Counted from the first letter of the stretch, positions 8,285 through 17,164 are shown. The stretch: DNA of 64,000 nt from Clostridiales bacterium (GCA_022799115.1 JAAWNT010000006.1:1-64000); one strand, 5' to 3'. Notes: generated by a model from the sequence alone, not told the origin. Numbers and translations: made by a program.

Positions 8285-9066
8285 AAGAGAGTTCCCCTAG
8301 TGAGTATCAGCCAATAGATAGCACCCATAAGCTGAGCCGGCGCACCTTAGTGGCGGCGGCGCTGATTGTGGCGGTGATTCCGGCTGCGATCCTGTTGGGC
8401 GGTGAATGGCTGCAAACCATCAAATTTGCCTTGTTTGGAAAAACGGTGGTGATCCGACAATATTACTTCGTCAGTTTGTTTATCATTCTTTGTACCATGC
8501 TTCCTTTTTTCATGGTGTTTGAAAAGCGCAGACCCCAGGCCAGAGAGCTCATTGTCCTATCGGTGCTGGCGGCATTGGCAGTGGCGGGAAGAGCGGCGTT
8601 TTTTATGCTCCCGCAATTTAAGCCGGTGGTGGCCATTGTCATCATCACAGGGGTTTGCTTTGGGGCGGAATCGGGTTTCTTAGTGGGAGCGGTCACTGGC
8701 TTTGTGAGCAACTTTTTTTTCGGGCAGGGCCCATGGACGCCATGGCAAATGTTCTGTTTTGGCATCATCGGTTTTTTAGCGGGCATTCTTTTTAAAAAAG
8801 GATTCTTGGGGAAATCCAGACTGGCGCTCTGTCTTTTTGGTGGATTATCCACCTTTTTTATCTATGGAATCATTATGGATTTTAGTTCGGTCATGATGTT
8901 TTCCGCCTCGATGAATCAACAATCCTTTGGGGCCGTCCTGCTCTCCGGGATCCCGTTTAATCTGATCCACGCTGCGGCTACGGTAATTTTTCTGTTTTTT
9001 CTCTCCCAGCCCATGATTGAAAAGCTGGACCGGATCAAACGAAAATACGGTCTGCTGGAACCTTAA
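8266..9066 (+). CDS. ECF transporter S component, CbrT/CblT-like (probable cobalamin)
   Basis: The product has 266 residues with a short cytoplasmic N-terminus and about six membrane helices. The central stretch with GRAAFFMLPQFKPV, FGAESGFLVGA and GQGPWTPWQM is characteristic of ECF S components of the CbrT/CblT group assigned to cobalamin in Firmicutes. This subunit binds the vitamin and gives the transporter its specificity. It is the last gene of the riboswitch operon and is followed by a terminator at 9080-9120. Cobalamin as substrate follows from family and riboswitch; a related corrinoid or precursor such as cobinamide is possible. Confidence 0.85.
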   Translation: MQSKSIKESSPSEYQPIDSTHKLSRRTLVAAALIVAVIPAAILLGGEWLQTIKFALFGKTVVIRQYYFVSLFIILCTMLPFFMVFEKRRPQARELIVLSVLAALAVAGRAAFFMLPQFKPVVAIVIITGVCFGAESGFLVGAVTGFVSNFFFGQGPWTPWQMFCFGIIGFLAGILFKKGFLGKSRLALCLFGGLSTFFIYGIIMDFSSVMMFSASMNQQSFGAVLLSGIPFNLIHAAATVIFLFFLSQPMIEKLDRIKRKYGLLEP

Positions 9067-9079
9067 AAGCTTACTTCCC

Positions 9080-9120
9080 AATCCCTGCCCGGGATTTTTT
9101 CCGGCGGGGATTTTCTTTTT
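9080..9120 (+). terminator. terminator of the B12 operon
   Basis: AATCCCTGCCCGG and CCGGCGGGGATT form a GC-rich stem around a T-rich loop, followed by TTCTTTTT, directly after the stop of the S component. Confidence 0.8.
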
Positions 9121-9589
9121 ATTTAATAATTCTAATTTAGAATTATGTGCATAAGCACACCTGTTATTCTTTTCAAATATAGAGAATTTCGGGCAACCGT
9201 TCCTCTTCCTGCATCGTGAGGTTATGGGAAGGAAATCCTTACTCGTCCCAGCGGAATTCAACCTGTTTTGCCCGCCGAAGCGTTTGGCTGCGCTCTCCCG
9301 CATCAAAAACGCGGGGACCGGCTCAGGCCTTCTGGGGGAACGATTGTTTCCGCAACTCCCTGATCGGGTGTTCAAACGCCCTCTTTCAACGACCCATGTG
9401 CGATAGGAAATCTCCTCAGTGGGGCGTTTGCCCGGAGGAGAGGGCGAGGATGGATTGCCCAATGAGCGCGTACTGACATGAAAATTGATGGAACCACCCG
9501 AGGGAAGGCGCTGTTTTCCCCCGGCAATCCGGCCCCCAGACCATTTGGCGGACCGGTGTTCCTGACATATTTTGGAAAGGGATGAACCG
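9121..9589 (+). other. 469-base intergenic region with a perfect palindrome upstream of the GH3 gene
   Basis: The first 70 bases are AT-rich and contain the perfect palindrome TAATTCTAA-T-TTAGAATTA (9127-9145) followed by GTGC-ATAA-GCAC. These are candidate operators. The remaining 380 bases are GC-richer. I see no protein with recognisable motifs and no RNA family; this may be the decayed remains of a gene or a long leader. Confidence 0.5.
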
Positions 9590-11680
9590 ATGAAACGTCA
9601 AGAAGCAAAGAAACGGGCCCAGCAGCTGGTTGCCCAAATGACATTAGGTGAGAAAATGGCTCAAATGCTTAATGAGGCCCCCGCCATTGAACGGCTGGGG
9701 ATTCCGGCCTATAATTGGTGGAACGAGGGACTGCACGGGGTGGGACGCGCCGGCCTGTCCACCGTATTTCCCCAGCCTATCGGCATGGCGGCCACCTTTG
9801 ACTTGGATTTAATGAAGCGCGTGGCCACGGTGATATCTGACGAAGCCAGGGCGAAATATAACGAATTTTCCAGCCATGGAAGCAGGGACATCTATCAGGG
9901 GCTGACCTATTGGAGCCCCAATATCAATATTTTCCGGGATCCAAGGTGGGGCAGAGGTCATGAAACCTATGGCGAAGATCCTGTATTAACCGGAGAGATG
10001 GCGGTGGCTTTTGTTCAAGGAATGCAGGGAGAGCAGGAGGACTGCCGGAAATTGGACGCCACTTTAAAGCACTTTGTAGCCCATAGCGGTCCGGAAGGCT
10101 GCCGGCACGGGTTTAACGTATCCGTTGGTAAAAAGGATCTCTATGAAACCTATCTGTGGGCCTTTGATTATTGCATCAAAAAGGCCAAACCGGCTTCTGT
10201 GATGGGGGCGTACAATACGGTAAACGGCGAGCCCTGCTGCGCCAGCAAATGGCTGCTACAGGATATTCTGCGGGATGAGCTGGGGTTTGAAGGTTATGTG
10301 GTGTCTGACTGCGGCGCGATCTGCGATATCCACGACTTTCATCATATCACCGAGGGCAAGCCCCAGTCAGCGGCTCTGGCGGTCAACAGCGGCTGTGAGC
10401 TTAACTGCGGGGATGCTTATCAGGGATTGATTGTTGCCTATGAAATGGGTTTGATTTCTGAGGAAACCATTACCCAGGCGGTAATTCGCCTCTTCCAGAC
10501 CCGTTTTGAATTGGGGATGTTTGACGACAGCAACCCTTGGGAAGCGCTTTCCTACGACGATGTGGCCACTCCCGCCAATAAGCGGTTGAGCAGGGAGATG
10601 GCGGCTCGCTCCATGGTTCTGCTGAAAAATAACGGGATCCTTCCGTTAAAAGGCGTCAAGACCATCGCGGTGATCGGTCCCAACGCCAACAACAGGGATG
10701 TTTTATTGGGCAACTACAACGGCACTCCCGACCAATGGATCACCATGCTGGACGGCGTGCAGCGCGGTGTGCCGGAGGATGTGCGGGTGCTTTATACCAA
10801 GGGGTGCGATATTGTATCCCAGGAAACCCCAAAATGGGAGGAGAATACCTTCCAGGAAGCGCTGATCCTGGCGGAGAAAGCGGATGTAGTGATCTTCTGC
10901 TGCGGCCTGAATCCCAGATTGGAGGGAGAAGAGGGAGACGCCTTCAATTCCGATGCCGGCGGGGACAAGATTTCTTTGGAGCTTCCTGATCCCCAGATGA
11001 AGTTATTTCAAGCTCTTGTGAAAGTGGGCGTCCCCATTGTAACCGTCTGTGTCAGCGGCAGCGCGCTCGCCCTTAACGGGGTGGAGGAGCAGTCCGCCGC
11101 GGTGGTGCAGGCTTGGTATCCCGGAGAGCAGGGAGGAGACGCTCTCTATGACGTCCTCTCTGGAAAAATAAATCCTTCGGGGCGTTTGCCGGTCACCTTC
11201 TACCGGAGTGACGACGATCTTCCTGATTTTTGTGATTACAGCATGAAAAACCGTACCTATCGGTATTTTCAGGGAGAACCCCTCTATCCCTTTGGCTATG
11301 GGCTGAGCTATAGCCGGTTCTGCTATCAAACCATTTCGGTGGAGGATCAGGGAGAATCTCTGCTGGCGCGCCTCCAGCTGGAAAACATCTCCGATTTGGA
11401 CGGCAGTGAGGTCATTCAAATCTATGCCCGCGGTATGGAGGACGGCGACGAGGTTCCCAATCCCCGTCTGGTCGGATTCCAGCGGGTGGATATTCCAGCC
11501 GGAGCCATTTGGCGGGGCGCTTTGACGATAGAAAAGAAAATGCTTCAGGTAGTGGATGAGGAGGGGAAATCCCACCTCCCTGTCGGTCGGATCCGTTTCT
11601 ATGCGGGCGGACACCAACCGGATGCAGTGAGCTGCCGGTTGGCTGGTACAGAGTGTATATACACCGAGGTTGTGCTGTAA
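9590..11680 (+). CDS. glycoside hydrolase family 3 (beta-xylosidase/beta-glucosidase type)
   Basis: The product has 696 residues and no signal peptide, so it is probably cytoplasmic and acts on imported oligosaccharides. The ATG at 9590 follows GGAAAGGGATG; the TTG at 9572 lacks a site. The GH3 (alpha/beta)8 domain has NWWNEGLHGV (near 43), the FPQPIGMAATFD strand, KHFVAHSGPE and the nucleophile Asp240 in YVVSDCGA. The alpha/beta sandwich domain carries the acid/base Glu in LEGEEGD (about 447). A fibronectin-III-like domain ends the protein (NPRLVGFQRV near 610). The NWWNE/FPQ signature is typical of bacterial GH3 beta-xylosidases, but substrate cannot be fixed from sequence. The gene stands alone with no transporter or regulator nearby. 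Confidence 0.9.
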   Translation: MKRQEAKKRAQQLVAQMTLGEKMAQMLNEAPAIERLGIPAYNWWNEGLHGVGRAGLSTVFPQPIGMAATFDLDLMKRVATVISDEARAKYNEFSSHGSRDIYQGLTYWSPNINIFRDPRWGRGHETYGEDPVLTGEMAVAFVQGMQGEQEDCRKLDATLKHFVAHSGPEGCRHGFNVSVGKKDLYETYLWAFDYCIKKAKPASVMGAYNTVNGEPCCASKWLLQDILRDELGFEGYVVSDCGAICDIHDFHHITEGKPQSAALAVNSGCELNCGDAYQGLIVAYEMGLISEETITQAVIRLFQTRFELGMFDDSNPWEALSYDDVATPANKRLSREMAARSMVLLKNNGILPLKGVKTIAVIGPNANNRDVLLGNYNGTPDQWITMLDGVQRGVPEDVRVLYTKGCDIVSQETPKWEENTFQEALILAEKADVVIFCCGLNPRLEGEEGDAFNSDAGGDKISLELPDPQMKLFQALVKVGVPIVTVCVSGSALALNGVEEQSAAVVQAWYPGEQGGDALYDVLSGKINPSGRLPVTFYRSDDDLPDFCDYSMKNRTYRYFQGEPLYPFGYGLSYSRFCYQTISVEDQGESLLARLQLENISDLDGSEVIQIYARGMEDGDEVPNPRLVGFQRVDIPAGAIWRGALTIEKKMLQVVDEEGKSHLPVGRIRFYAGGHQPDAVSCRLAGTECIYTEVVL

Positions 11681-11829
11681 ATCCGTAGATGCCGGAAGTA
11701 ATTTTGCGCGGTAGGAATCCGAGACGGTGCGCCTGTCCGGTGTTCCTGCCGCCCTTTTTTCTCCTGGATTTCAAAAGGGATTCCTGCCTTTTTGAACAGG
11801 GATCTTCGCAATGCGACAGCATTCCTAAT

Positions 11830-11862
11830 AAAAAAACACCGGCCGTCAGCCGGTGTTTTTTT
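11830..11862. terminator. bidirectional terminator between convergent genes
   Basis: A perfect stem AAAAAACACCGGC / GCCGGTGTTTTTT with a five-base loop and T runs on both strands. It ends the GH3 transcript and the convergent CNNM-type gene; the latter's TGA lies inside the hairpin at 11846-11848. Confidence 0.9.
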
Positions 11863-13153
11863 CATCTTCTATTTTCTGATCCTGCGGTTGAGCGGTTTGA
11901 ACGCATTGGCTGCTGTCCCGCACAATGAGTTTGGTAACCCGCTGGTCATCCATCTCTTGAATGGTGAGATGCAAGGATTCATAGGCAAACTGCTCTCCAA
12001 CCTTTGGGATGTGTCCCAATTTTTCCATGGCCCATCCCCCAACGGCGTTATATTCGCTGTTGAAGTTCCTGGGGGACAGATCCAACAGATCAAACAGTTC
12101 CAGAATATTTAAATCGCCGGTAATTTCAAAACTTCCGTCCGGCAGGCGGATAAATTTGTGTTCCTCTTCCTCATCCTCGTCCCAAATATCCCCCACCAGC
12201 TGCTCCAGCAGATCCTCCATCGTCACCATACCGAGAATTCCGCCGTAATCGTCCGCAACAATGGCCAAATGCATTTTATTGCGCTTAAAGTCGTTCAGCA
12301 GGGAGGATAACCGTTTGGTTTTGTAGATAAAGAAAGCGGGTTGCAGCATGCTCCGGATATCCAGCGAACGCCCGTGAATCACCGCCTCCAAAAAATCTCT
12401 GGTGTGAAGAATGCCGATGATATTGTCAATGCTGCCTTGGTAAACCGGAATGCGGGAATACCGTTCCTCCAAAATGATCCTGGTATTCACATCCAAATCG
12501 TCCTCAACATCGATGGTGAGCATATCCACCCTTGGCGTCAGCACTTCCTGAGCGGTTTTCTCATCAAACTCCAGCGCGTGCTGCACCAATTCGCTTTCCT
12601 GCTGCTCCAGCACCCCTTCTTCCTCGATGCTTTCTACAATATATTTCAGCTCGTCTTCGGTCACCGAAGGGGAGGCTTCCCCCGAACGGGACAAGCGAAC
12701 GACGAATTCTTTGAGCTTGAGAAACAGAAAAACCACCGGATAAAACAGCTTCATGAGTATACGAAGTACCCGCGAAACCGCCAGCGTAAACGCTTCGCTG
12801 TTTTCGTTGGCAAGGCTTTTGGGAAGGATTTCACCAAAGATCAGCACAATGACGGTGATAAATATCGTGGAGATGGCCGGTCCATAATCCCCAAACAGGG
12901 AAACCGCCAGTACGGTGGCGATGGAGGAAGAAGTGAGGTTTACGATGTTGTTGCCCACCAGGATGGTGGATAGGGCCTGGTCGAAGCGGTCGGTGATATC
13001 CAAAGCGGTTTTTGCTCGTTTGTTGCCGTTGTCCGCATAGTGTTTCAGTCGTATCTTGTTTACAGTGGAGAACGCCGTCTCCGTAGCGGAAAAGAATGCG
13101 GAAAGCGCGATTAATACGAGGAGCAAGGCGTACATCACCCAGCTACTGTCCAA
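11846..13153 (-). CDS. CNNM/CorC-type membrane protein (DUF21, CBS pair, CorC_HlyC)
   Basis: The product has 435 residues. The N-terminal DUF21 region (about 1-180) has three to four membrane helices with SAFFSATETAFST and FGEILPKS, followed by a CBS pair (about 205-330) with TPRVDM and GIVTMEDLLEQLVGDIWDE-type sequence, and a C-terminal CorC_HlyC domain (about 345-425). Such proteins (YhdP, YrkA, CorC, annotated hemolysin family) are linked to magnesium/cobalt efflux; toxin activity is not implied. The start is a TTG at 13153 after GGAGTGATT. The gene is alone on the minus strand and its last codons lie in the terminator stem. Confidence 0.9.
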   Translation of the reverse strand: MDSSWVMYALLLVLIALSAFFSATETAFSTVNKIRLKHYADNGNKRAKTALDITDRFDQALSTILVGNNIVNLTSSSIATVLAVSLFGDYGPAISTIFITVIVLIFGEILPKSLANENSEAFTLAVSRVLRILMKLFYPVVFLFLKLKEFVVRLSRSGEASPSVTEDELKYIVESIEEEGVLEQQESELVQHALEFDEKTAQEVLTPRVDMLTIDVEDDLDVNTRIILEERYSRIPVYQGSIDNIIGILHTRDFLEAVIHGRSLDIRSMLQPAFFIYKTKRLSSLLNDFKRNKMHLAIVADDYGGILGMVTMEDLLEQLVGDIWDEDEEEEHKFIRLPDGSFEITGDLNILELFDLLDLSPRNFNSEYNAVGGWAMEKLGHIPKVGEQFAYESLHLTIQEMDDQRVTKLIVRDSSQCVQTAQPQDQKIEDEKNTG

Positions 13154-13278
13154 TGTGAATCACTCCATATTTATGTTTGTTTCGTGGGATTTCGCGGAAA
13201 GGGAATGGTCGCCGCGAACGCCCATTTCTCTATTATATAGGAAAAACGGCGGTTTGAAAATAGGAAATACCTATCATT

Positions 13279-13330
13279 TCCAAAAAACGAATCGGGACAG
13301 GCGATTGCCTATCCCGATTCGTTTTTTGGA
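13279..13330. terminator. long perfect inverted repeat, probable terminator
   Basis: TCCAAAAAACGAATCGGGA (13279-13297) is exactly repeated in inverse orientation at the other end (to 13330), with a shorter inner AGG/CCT stem. T runs occur on both strands. It lies downstream of the minus-strand CmpB-like gene's neighbour region and upstream of the CNNM gene, and should end transcription from the CmpB-like gene. Confidence 0.8.
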
Positions 13331-13382
13331 AAGGTTTCTGTTAAAGGCAAGAATCTGTTCGTCCCGCTACGGCGAAAGAGGA

Positions 13383-13826
13383 CTAGTCAAACAGGTTTTG
13401 CTTAATTTTTCTGGAAAGGTAGACGATGGGGATGGACAGCAATCCCCATAGAAAGCTATACAAAGGACAGACTTGTCCCATTACGTTGAGAGGAAGAAAG
13501 GAGTAATCCCACACGTTCATCTGTAGCCATAAATTCACAATGCAGCCCACCGTAAATTCAATTCCTGTGATGACGCACGCGCCTACCGCGCATTTTTTCC
13601 ACAGTTTGGCATGGGCAATTCGGCTGAAAATACGGAATAATACCAAAAAGCATACGCCGCCTGTGATCATCATGGTCCAATGGGTGTACCCGCGCCATAA
13701 GACTTCAATAAGGGAATAAGACACCGATCCAATGGCAAATATCAGGGTATCCTGATTGAATCTTCGCTTAATTTTTAAATGTTTTGCAGCTTCTATCTGA
13801 AGAGTTTTTTGCTTTTCCAAAATCAT
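13383..13826 (-). CDS. CmpB-like putative ABC-type membrane protein (PF06541 family)
   Basis: The product has 147 residues and about four membrane helices. The conserved sequence GSVSYSLIEVLWRG, TGIEFTVGCIVN, WDYS and GQVCPLYSFLWG identifies the putative ABC-transporter type IV family (PF06541), whose transport function is unproven. No ATPase partner is adjacent. The ATG at 13826 is chosen because the further upstream TTG at 13871 has no ribosome site; the site before 13826 (AAAGCGGTG) is weak and a GTG three bases earlier is possible. Confidence 0.75.
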   Translation of the reverse strand: MILEKQKTLQIEAAKHLKIKRRFNQDTLIFAIGSVSYSLIEVLWRGYTHWTMMITGGVCFLVLFRIFSRIAHAKLWKKCAVGACVITGIEFTVGCIVNLWLQMNVWDYSFLPLNVMGQVCPLYSFLWGLLSIPIVYLSRKIKQNLFD

Positions 13827-13955
13827 CACCGCTTTTACTATTTGCAACCCGGCGGTCTTTATTACAGCCAATCAAACCCAGCGGCGTTGTAAAAGCTGGA
13901 AGGAGGAAAAACAAACGACGGCGATTTGGAAAAATACCCATCTGAGGAGTAAACA

Positions 13956-13984
13956 AAATGCGGGCCTCTGCATAGAGACCCGCA
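13956..13984 (-). terminator. terminator of htpG
   Basis: On the minus strand TGCGGGTCTCT / AGAGGCCCGCA forms a tight stem with a four-base loop followed by TTTTG. It lies about 80 bases after the htpG stop. Confidence 0.75.
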
Positions 13985-14062
13985 AACAAAGGAAAAACGC
14001 GATCACAATCATACGTGGTCAGAATCCCGACGCCTAAGCGGCGGAGGGCGTTCCGCACACAA

Positions 14063-15910
14063 TTAACAGGTTTCCGTCTTAGCTACGATGCCCAGGATAT
14101 CCACGCTGCGTTTGATAAAGTCGGACATCTCTTTTGCAGACAGCTGTTTATGGCTAATCATGGCCAGATCATAAATATGGCGGCAGACAAGGCTGCGGTT
14201 GCTATCCTCCAGCTTGGGAAGCGCCTGAACAATGGCGTTGTCCAGGTTGAGAACAAGGGTTGATTTTGCTTTGGAGGCGCCGAACATTTCTCCGTACATG
14301 GCGCTCATGTCCTGCATCCGCCGTTCGTATTCTGAAAGCAGCATGACGGCGGGAGTATCGGTGGCCTTTAGGCGCTCCGCTTCAACGGCGAGCTCCTGGT
14401 TGCCGATGGCGGATTTAAAAATCTCAGTGAGCTGTTTGACCAAATCCTCATCCGGCTGGACGTCCCCGTCCTTTAACGCCTGTCCAATGTGGGAGTCAAT
14501 GCGGGCGAATTTGACCGTTTGTTCCTCAGCCTCCCGATTTCCGCTATATTCCACAAAGCTGATAAAATGATTGTCGATCATATGATCCAGAATTACCGCA
14601 TTCATACCGCTTTCCTGGAACATGCGGATATACTGGGCCTGCACATTGGGATCGGTGACATAAAAGATGGTACCGTCCTCCTCCTTGGGATATTCCTTTA
14701 GGGTGAGATAGTCGCCGTTGATGGTTTTAAACAGTAGAATATCCTGTACCTTCTCATAGAATTTTTCATCCTTGATGCAGCCGAATTTGATAAAGGGGGC
14801 GATGTCGCTCCAATAGCCCTCAAACGCGCTGCGATCCTCCTGGAACACCATGTGCAGCTTATCCGAAACCTTTTTGGTGATGTGCTTGGAGATCTTAGCC
14901 ACATCCTTATCGTTCTGCAAAAAGCTGCGGGAAACATTCAGCGGAAGATCCGGGCAGTCGATCACGCCCTTTAGAAGCATCAAAAATTCAGGAACCACCT
15001 CTTTGATGTTGTCTGCGATGTAAACCTGATTGTTATAGAGCTTGATTTGTCCAGGCATCACTTCCAACTTGTTGCTCTGCTTGGGAAAGTATAGGATTCC
15101 CTTTAAACGGAAGGGAAAATCCACATTCAAATGGATCCAAAACAGGGGATCGTTAAAATCGGAAAAACACTCGTGATAAAATTTGACATATTCCTCTTTG
15201 GTGCAGTCCTTGGGCGCCTTCTGCCACAGCGGAGCGGTGTTGTTGACTGGATGCGGCGTTTCTCCCTCTTTGGGCGGCTGATCCGCCGTCTGAAAATAGA
15301 TTTCATAGGGCATGAACTGGCAATATTTATGCAGCATGTCTCTTAAACGGTATTCCTCTAAAAATTCGGAGGAATCCTCCGCGATGTGCAGGGTGATGGA
15401 GGTGCCGCGGCTTGCCCGGACGCCCTCACTGATCTCATAGGTAGAGCTGCCGTCCGAGGACCAGTGCACCGCAGACGCTCCTTCCCGATAAGAGAGGGTA
15501 TCGATTTCCACCGAATCGGATACCATAAAGGCGGAGTAGAACCCTAACCCGAAATGCCCGATGATGCCTGCCTGAGCGTCGGTTTTATCCTTGTATTTCT
15601 CAATAAATTCCTCCGCGCCGGAAAAAGCGATTTGGGTGATGTATTTTTCCACTTCCTCCTCGTCCATCCCCAATCCATTGTCAGTCACGGTGAGCGTGCG
15701 CTGTTCCTTATTCAGGATCACCTCAGTGCGGGGGATGTCGTCGCATGCCGGCGCTTCCCCAATCAACTTGAGCCGTTCCCATTTCTGAATGGCGTCACAG
15801 GCATTGGAAACCAACTCCCGCAAAAAGATGTCCTTATCGGAATACAGCCATTTTTTGATTATGGGAAAAATGTTTTCGGAATGTACCTTAATCTGACCTT
15901 CGCGTTTCAT
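14063..15910 (-). CDS. htpG: molecular chaperone HtpG (Hsp90)
   Basis: The product has 615 residues, the usual length of bacterial Hsp90. The GHKL ATP-binding domain has FLRELVSNACDAI (about 30-42) with the ATP-contacting Asn, TVTDNGLGMD, and IGHFGLGFYSAFMV, followed by the middle domain with LNVSRSFLQND and a C-terminal dimerisation domain. It is an ATP-driven cytosolic chaperone acting on partly folded clients. The ATG at 15910 is preceded by AGGAGGAGATTTCG. A sigma-A type promoter is visible at 16002-16029; I find no CIRCE element. Confidence 0.97.
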   Translation of the reverse strand: MKREGQIKVHSENIFPIIKKWLYSDKDIFLRELVSNACDAIQKWERLKLIGEAPACDDIPRTEVILNKEQRTLTVTDNGLGMDEEEVEKYITQIAFSGAEEFIEKYKDKTDAQAGIIGHFGLGFYSAFMVSDSVEIDTLSYREGASAVHWSSDGSSTYEISEGVRASRGTSITLHIAEDSSEFLEEYRLRDMLHKYCQFMPYEIYFQTADQPPKEGETPHPVNNTAPLWQKAPKDCTKEEYVKFYHECFSDFNDPLFWIHLNVDFPFRLKGILYFPKQSNKLEVMPGQIKLYNNQVYIADNIKEVVPEFLMLLKGVIDCPDLPLNVSRSFLQNDKDVAKISKHITKKVSDKLHMVFQEDRSAFEGYWSDIAPFIKFGCIKDEKFYEKVQDILLFKTINGDYLTLKEYPKEEDGTIFYVTDPNVQAQYIRMFQESGMNAVILDHMIDNHFISFVEYSGNREAEEQTVKFARIDSHIGQALKDGDVQPDEDLVKQLTEIFKSAIGNQELAVEAERLKATDTPAVMLLSEYERRMQDMSAMYGEMFGASKAKSTLVLNLDNAIVQALPKLEDSNRSLVCRHIYDLAMISHKQLSAKEMSDFIKRSVDILGIVAKTETC

Positions 15911-16001
15911 CGAAATCTCCTCCTGTCGATGTTTGCCGGGTTTCCCGGATTTTACAAAACCATAGGAAAAGACTGCCTTTCATGCAGCCTGTCTGTAAAG
16001 T

Positions 16002-16029
16002 ATTTTACTATGCGGGGGATAAATGTCAA
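16002..16029 (-). promoter_or_regulatory. promoter of htpG
   Basis: On the minus strand TTGACA (16024-16029), a 16-base spacer and TAAAAT (16002-16007) lie about 90 bases upstream of the htpG start. The rest of the interval 15911-16213 holds the inverted repeat at 16082-16103 and no gene. Confidence 0.65.
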
Positions 16030-16081
16030 GAATCTGTGCATGCGAAAGCGAGAATTTAAAAATAGTTCACATTTGCTTACT

Positions 16082-16103
16082 AAAAGAAACGAGCGTTTCT
16101 TTT
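16082..16103. repeat. perfect inverted repeat upstream of the ANT(6)-like gene
   Basis: AAAAGAAACG-AG-CGTTTCTTTT, ten-base arms and a two-base centre, lies about 110 bases upstream of the nucleotidyltransferase start. The tight centre favours a protein operator over an RNA hairpin terminator. Confidence 0.5.
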
Positions 16104-16213
16104 ATAGTTCCGATAAGAAAAAAAGAGATCGAAGGATTGGATCTCCATCCATTGGATAAAATAACAGGGAGACAATACAACAAAATGAAACCGAAGAACG
16201 GCTGGTGATTTCT

Positions 16214-17164
16214 ATGAGAAGCGAAACTGAAATGATGAATTTACTCTTGGAGCAGGCCCGGCGGAATCCCCATGTGAGGGCTGTGCTGCTGGGAGGGTCC
16301 CGAATAACCCCGCGAAGAAAGCCGGATTGCTTTCAAGATTACGATGTGGCCTATGTGGTGGATGATCTTGCGCCTTTTCTGCAAGTCCCTCATTGGGCCG
16401 ATTGCTTTGGAACGCTCATGATCCGGCGGTATCCGGAGCGCGCGCGGCGGGAGTTAGCCAAACAAAAAGGCCGTTTGACCAATAAAATGCTGTTTACCGA
16501 TGGGGTTCGTCTGGACCTCACGCTGCTGACCTCCGAAGCCGCCCGGCAGAGCGTTGTATGGAACGCTTTTCCCCAAGTTCTGCTGGATAAGGACGATGTA
16601 CTGACTTCGATTTGCGTATCCAATAAAAGGGACGCTGCGGCTGTTCCTCCGAGCGCCGACCAATTTTCCAAATGCTGCAATGCCTTTTGGTGGTCGTCCA
16701 CCCAAGTGGCGAAAGGATTATGGCGGTGGGAAATTCCCTCGGCCAAGGCGGCGATGGACGGCGCTATGCGTGGCAATCTGATGGACATGCTTGCCTGGTT
16801 TGTGGGAGCTCGTACAGGTTTTCAAAAAGATGTGGGCAAGCACGGAGAATTCCTGCAAAAATATCTGGAGAAACCCATGTGGATCAACCTGTTAAAAACC
16901 TATTCCGATGCGGAACGGGAGCACGTCTGGGAATCTCTTCTGGTGATGTGCCAACTGTTCCGGGAGATAGGGAGGGAGACTGCTTTAAAACTGGGATTCC
17001 CCTATTCAGAGAAAGAGGATGAGAGGATCCTTGATTATCTCCGGCAGGTGCGTTCTCTCCCTTGTGATGCGCAGGAGATTTTCCCCGAGAAGAAAGAACC
17101 GGCGTCTTTCGTTATGCCGCAAAGGGTTTCTTCCGCTGTGCTCTTGCAATTTTCAGCGGAATAG
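16214..17164 (+). CDS. aminoglycoside 6-adenylyltransferase-like protein (ANT(6) family)
   Basis: The product has 316 residues, slightly longer than AadE (about 285-300). The N-terminal nucleotidyltransferase core has VLLGGSRITPRRKPDCFQDYDVAYVV in which GSR and the DYD metal-binding pair are intact, and a later strand RLDLTLL supplies the third acidic residue. The C-terminal half, with FWWSSTQVAKGLWR and MLAWFVGARTGF, matches the ANT(6) helical domain. Such enzymes adenylate streptomycin at O-6. The in-frame GTG at 16205 is possible but family members begin MR-(T/S)-E, matching the ATG at 16214. No mobile element is near, and whether it confers resistance is unknown. Confidence 0.85.
   Translation: MRSETEMMNLLLEQARRNPHVRAVLLGGSRITPRRKPDCFQDYDVAYVVDDLAPFLQVPHWADCFGTLMIRRYPERARRELAKQKGRLTNKMLFTDGVRLDLTLLTSEAARQSVVWNAFPQVLLDKDDVLTSICVSNKRDAAAVPPSADQFSKCCNAFWWSSTQVAKGLWRWEIPSAKAAMDGAMRGNLMDMLAWFVGARTGFQKDVGKHGEFLQKYLEKPMWINLLKTYSDAEREHVWESLLVMCQLFREIGRETALKLGFPYSEKEDERILDYLRQVRSLPCDAQEIFPEKKEPASFVMPQRVSSAVLLQFSAE

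Noticed and set aside
9216..9476. 86-codon plus-strand frame upstream of the GH3 gene
   Set aside because: No ribosome site and no recognisable motif; treated as intergenic.
15911..16213. CIRCE (HrcA) site upstream of htpG
   Set aside because: No TTAGCACTC-type inverted repeat is present; only a sigma-A type promoter is seen.
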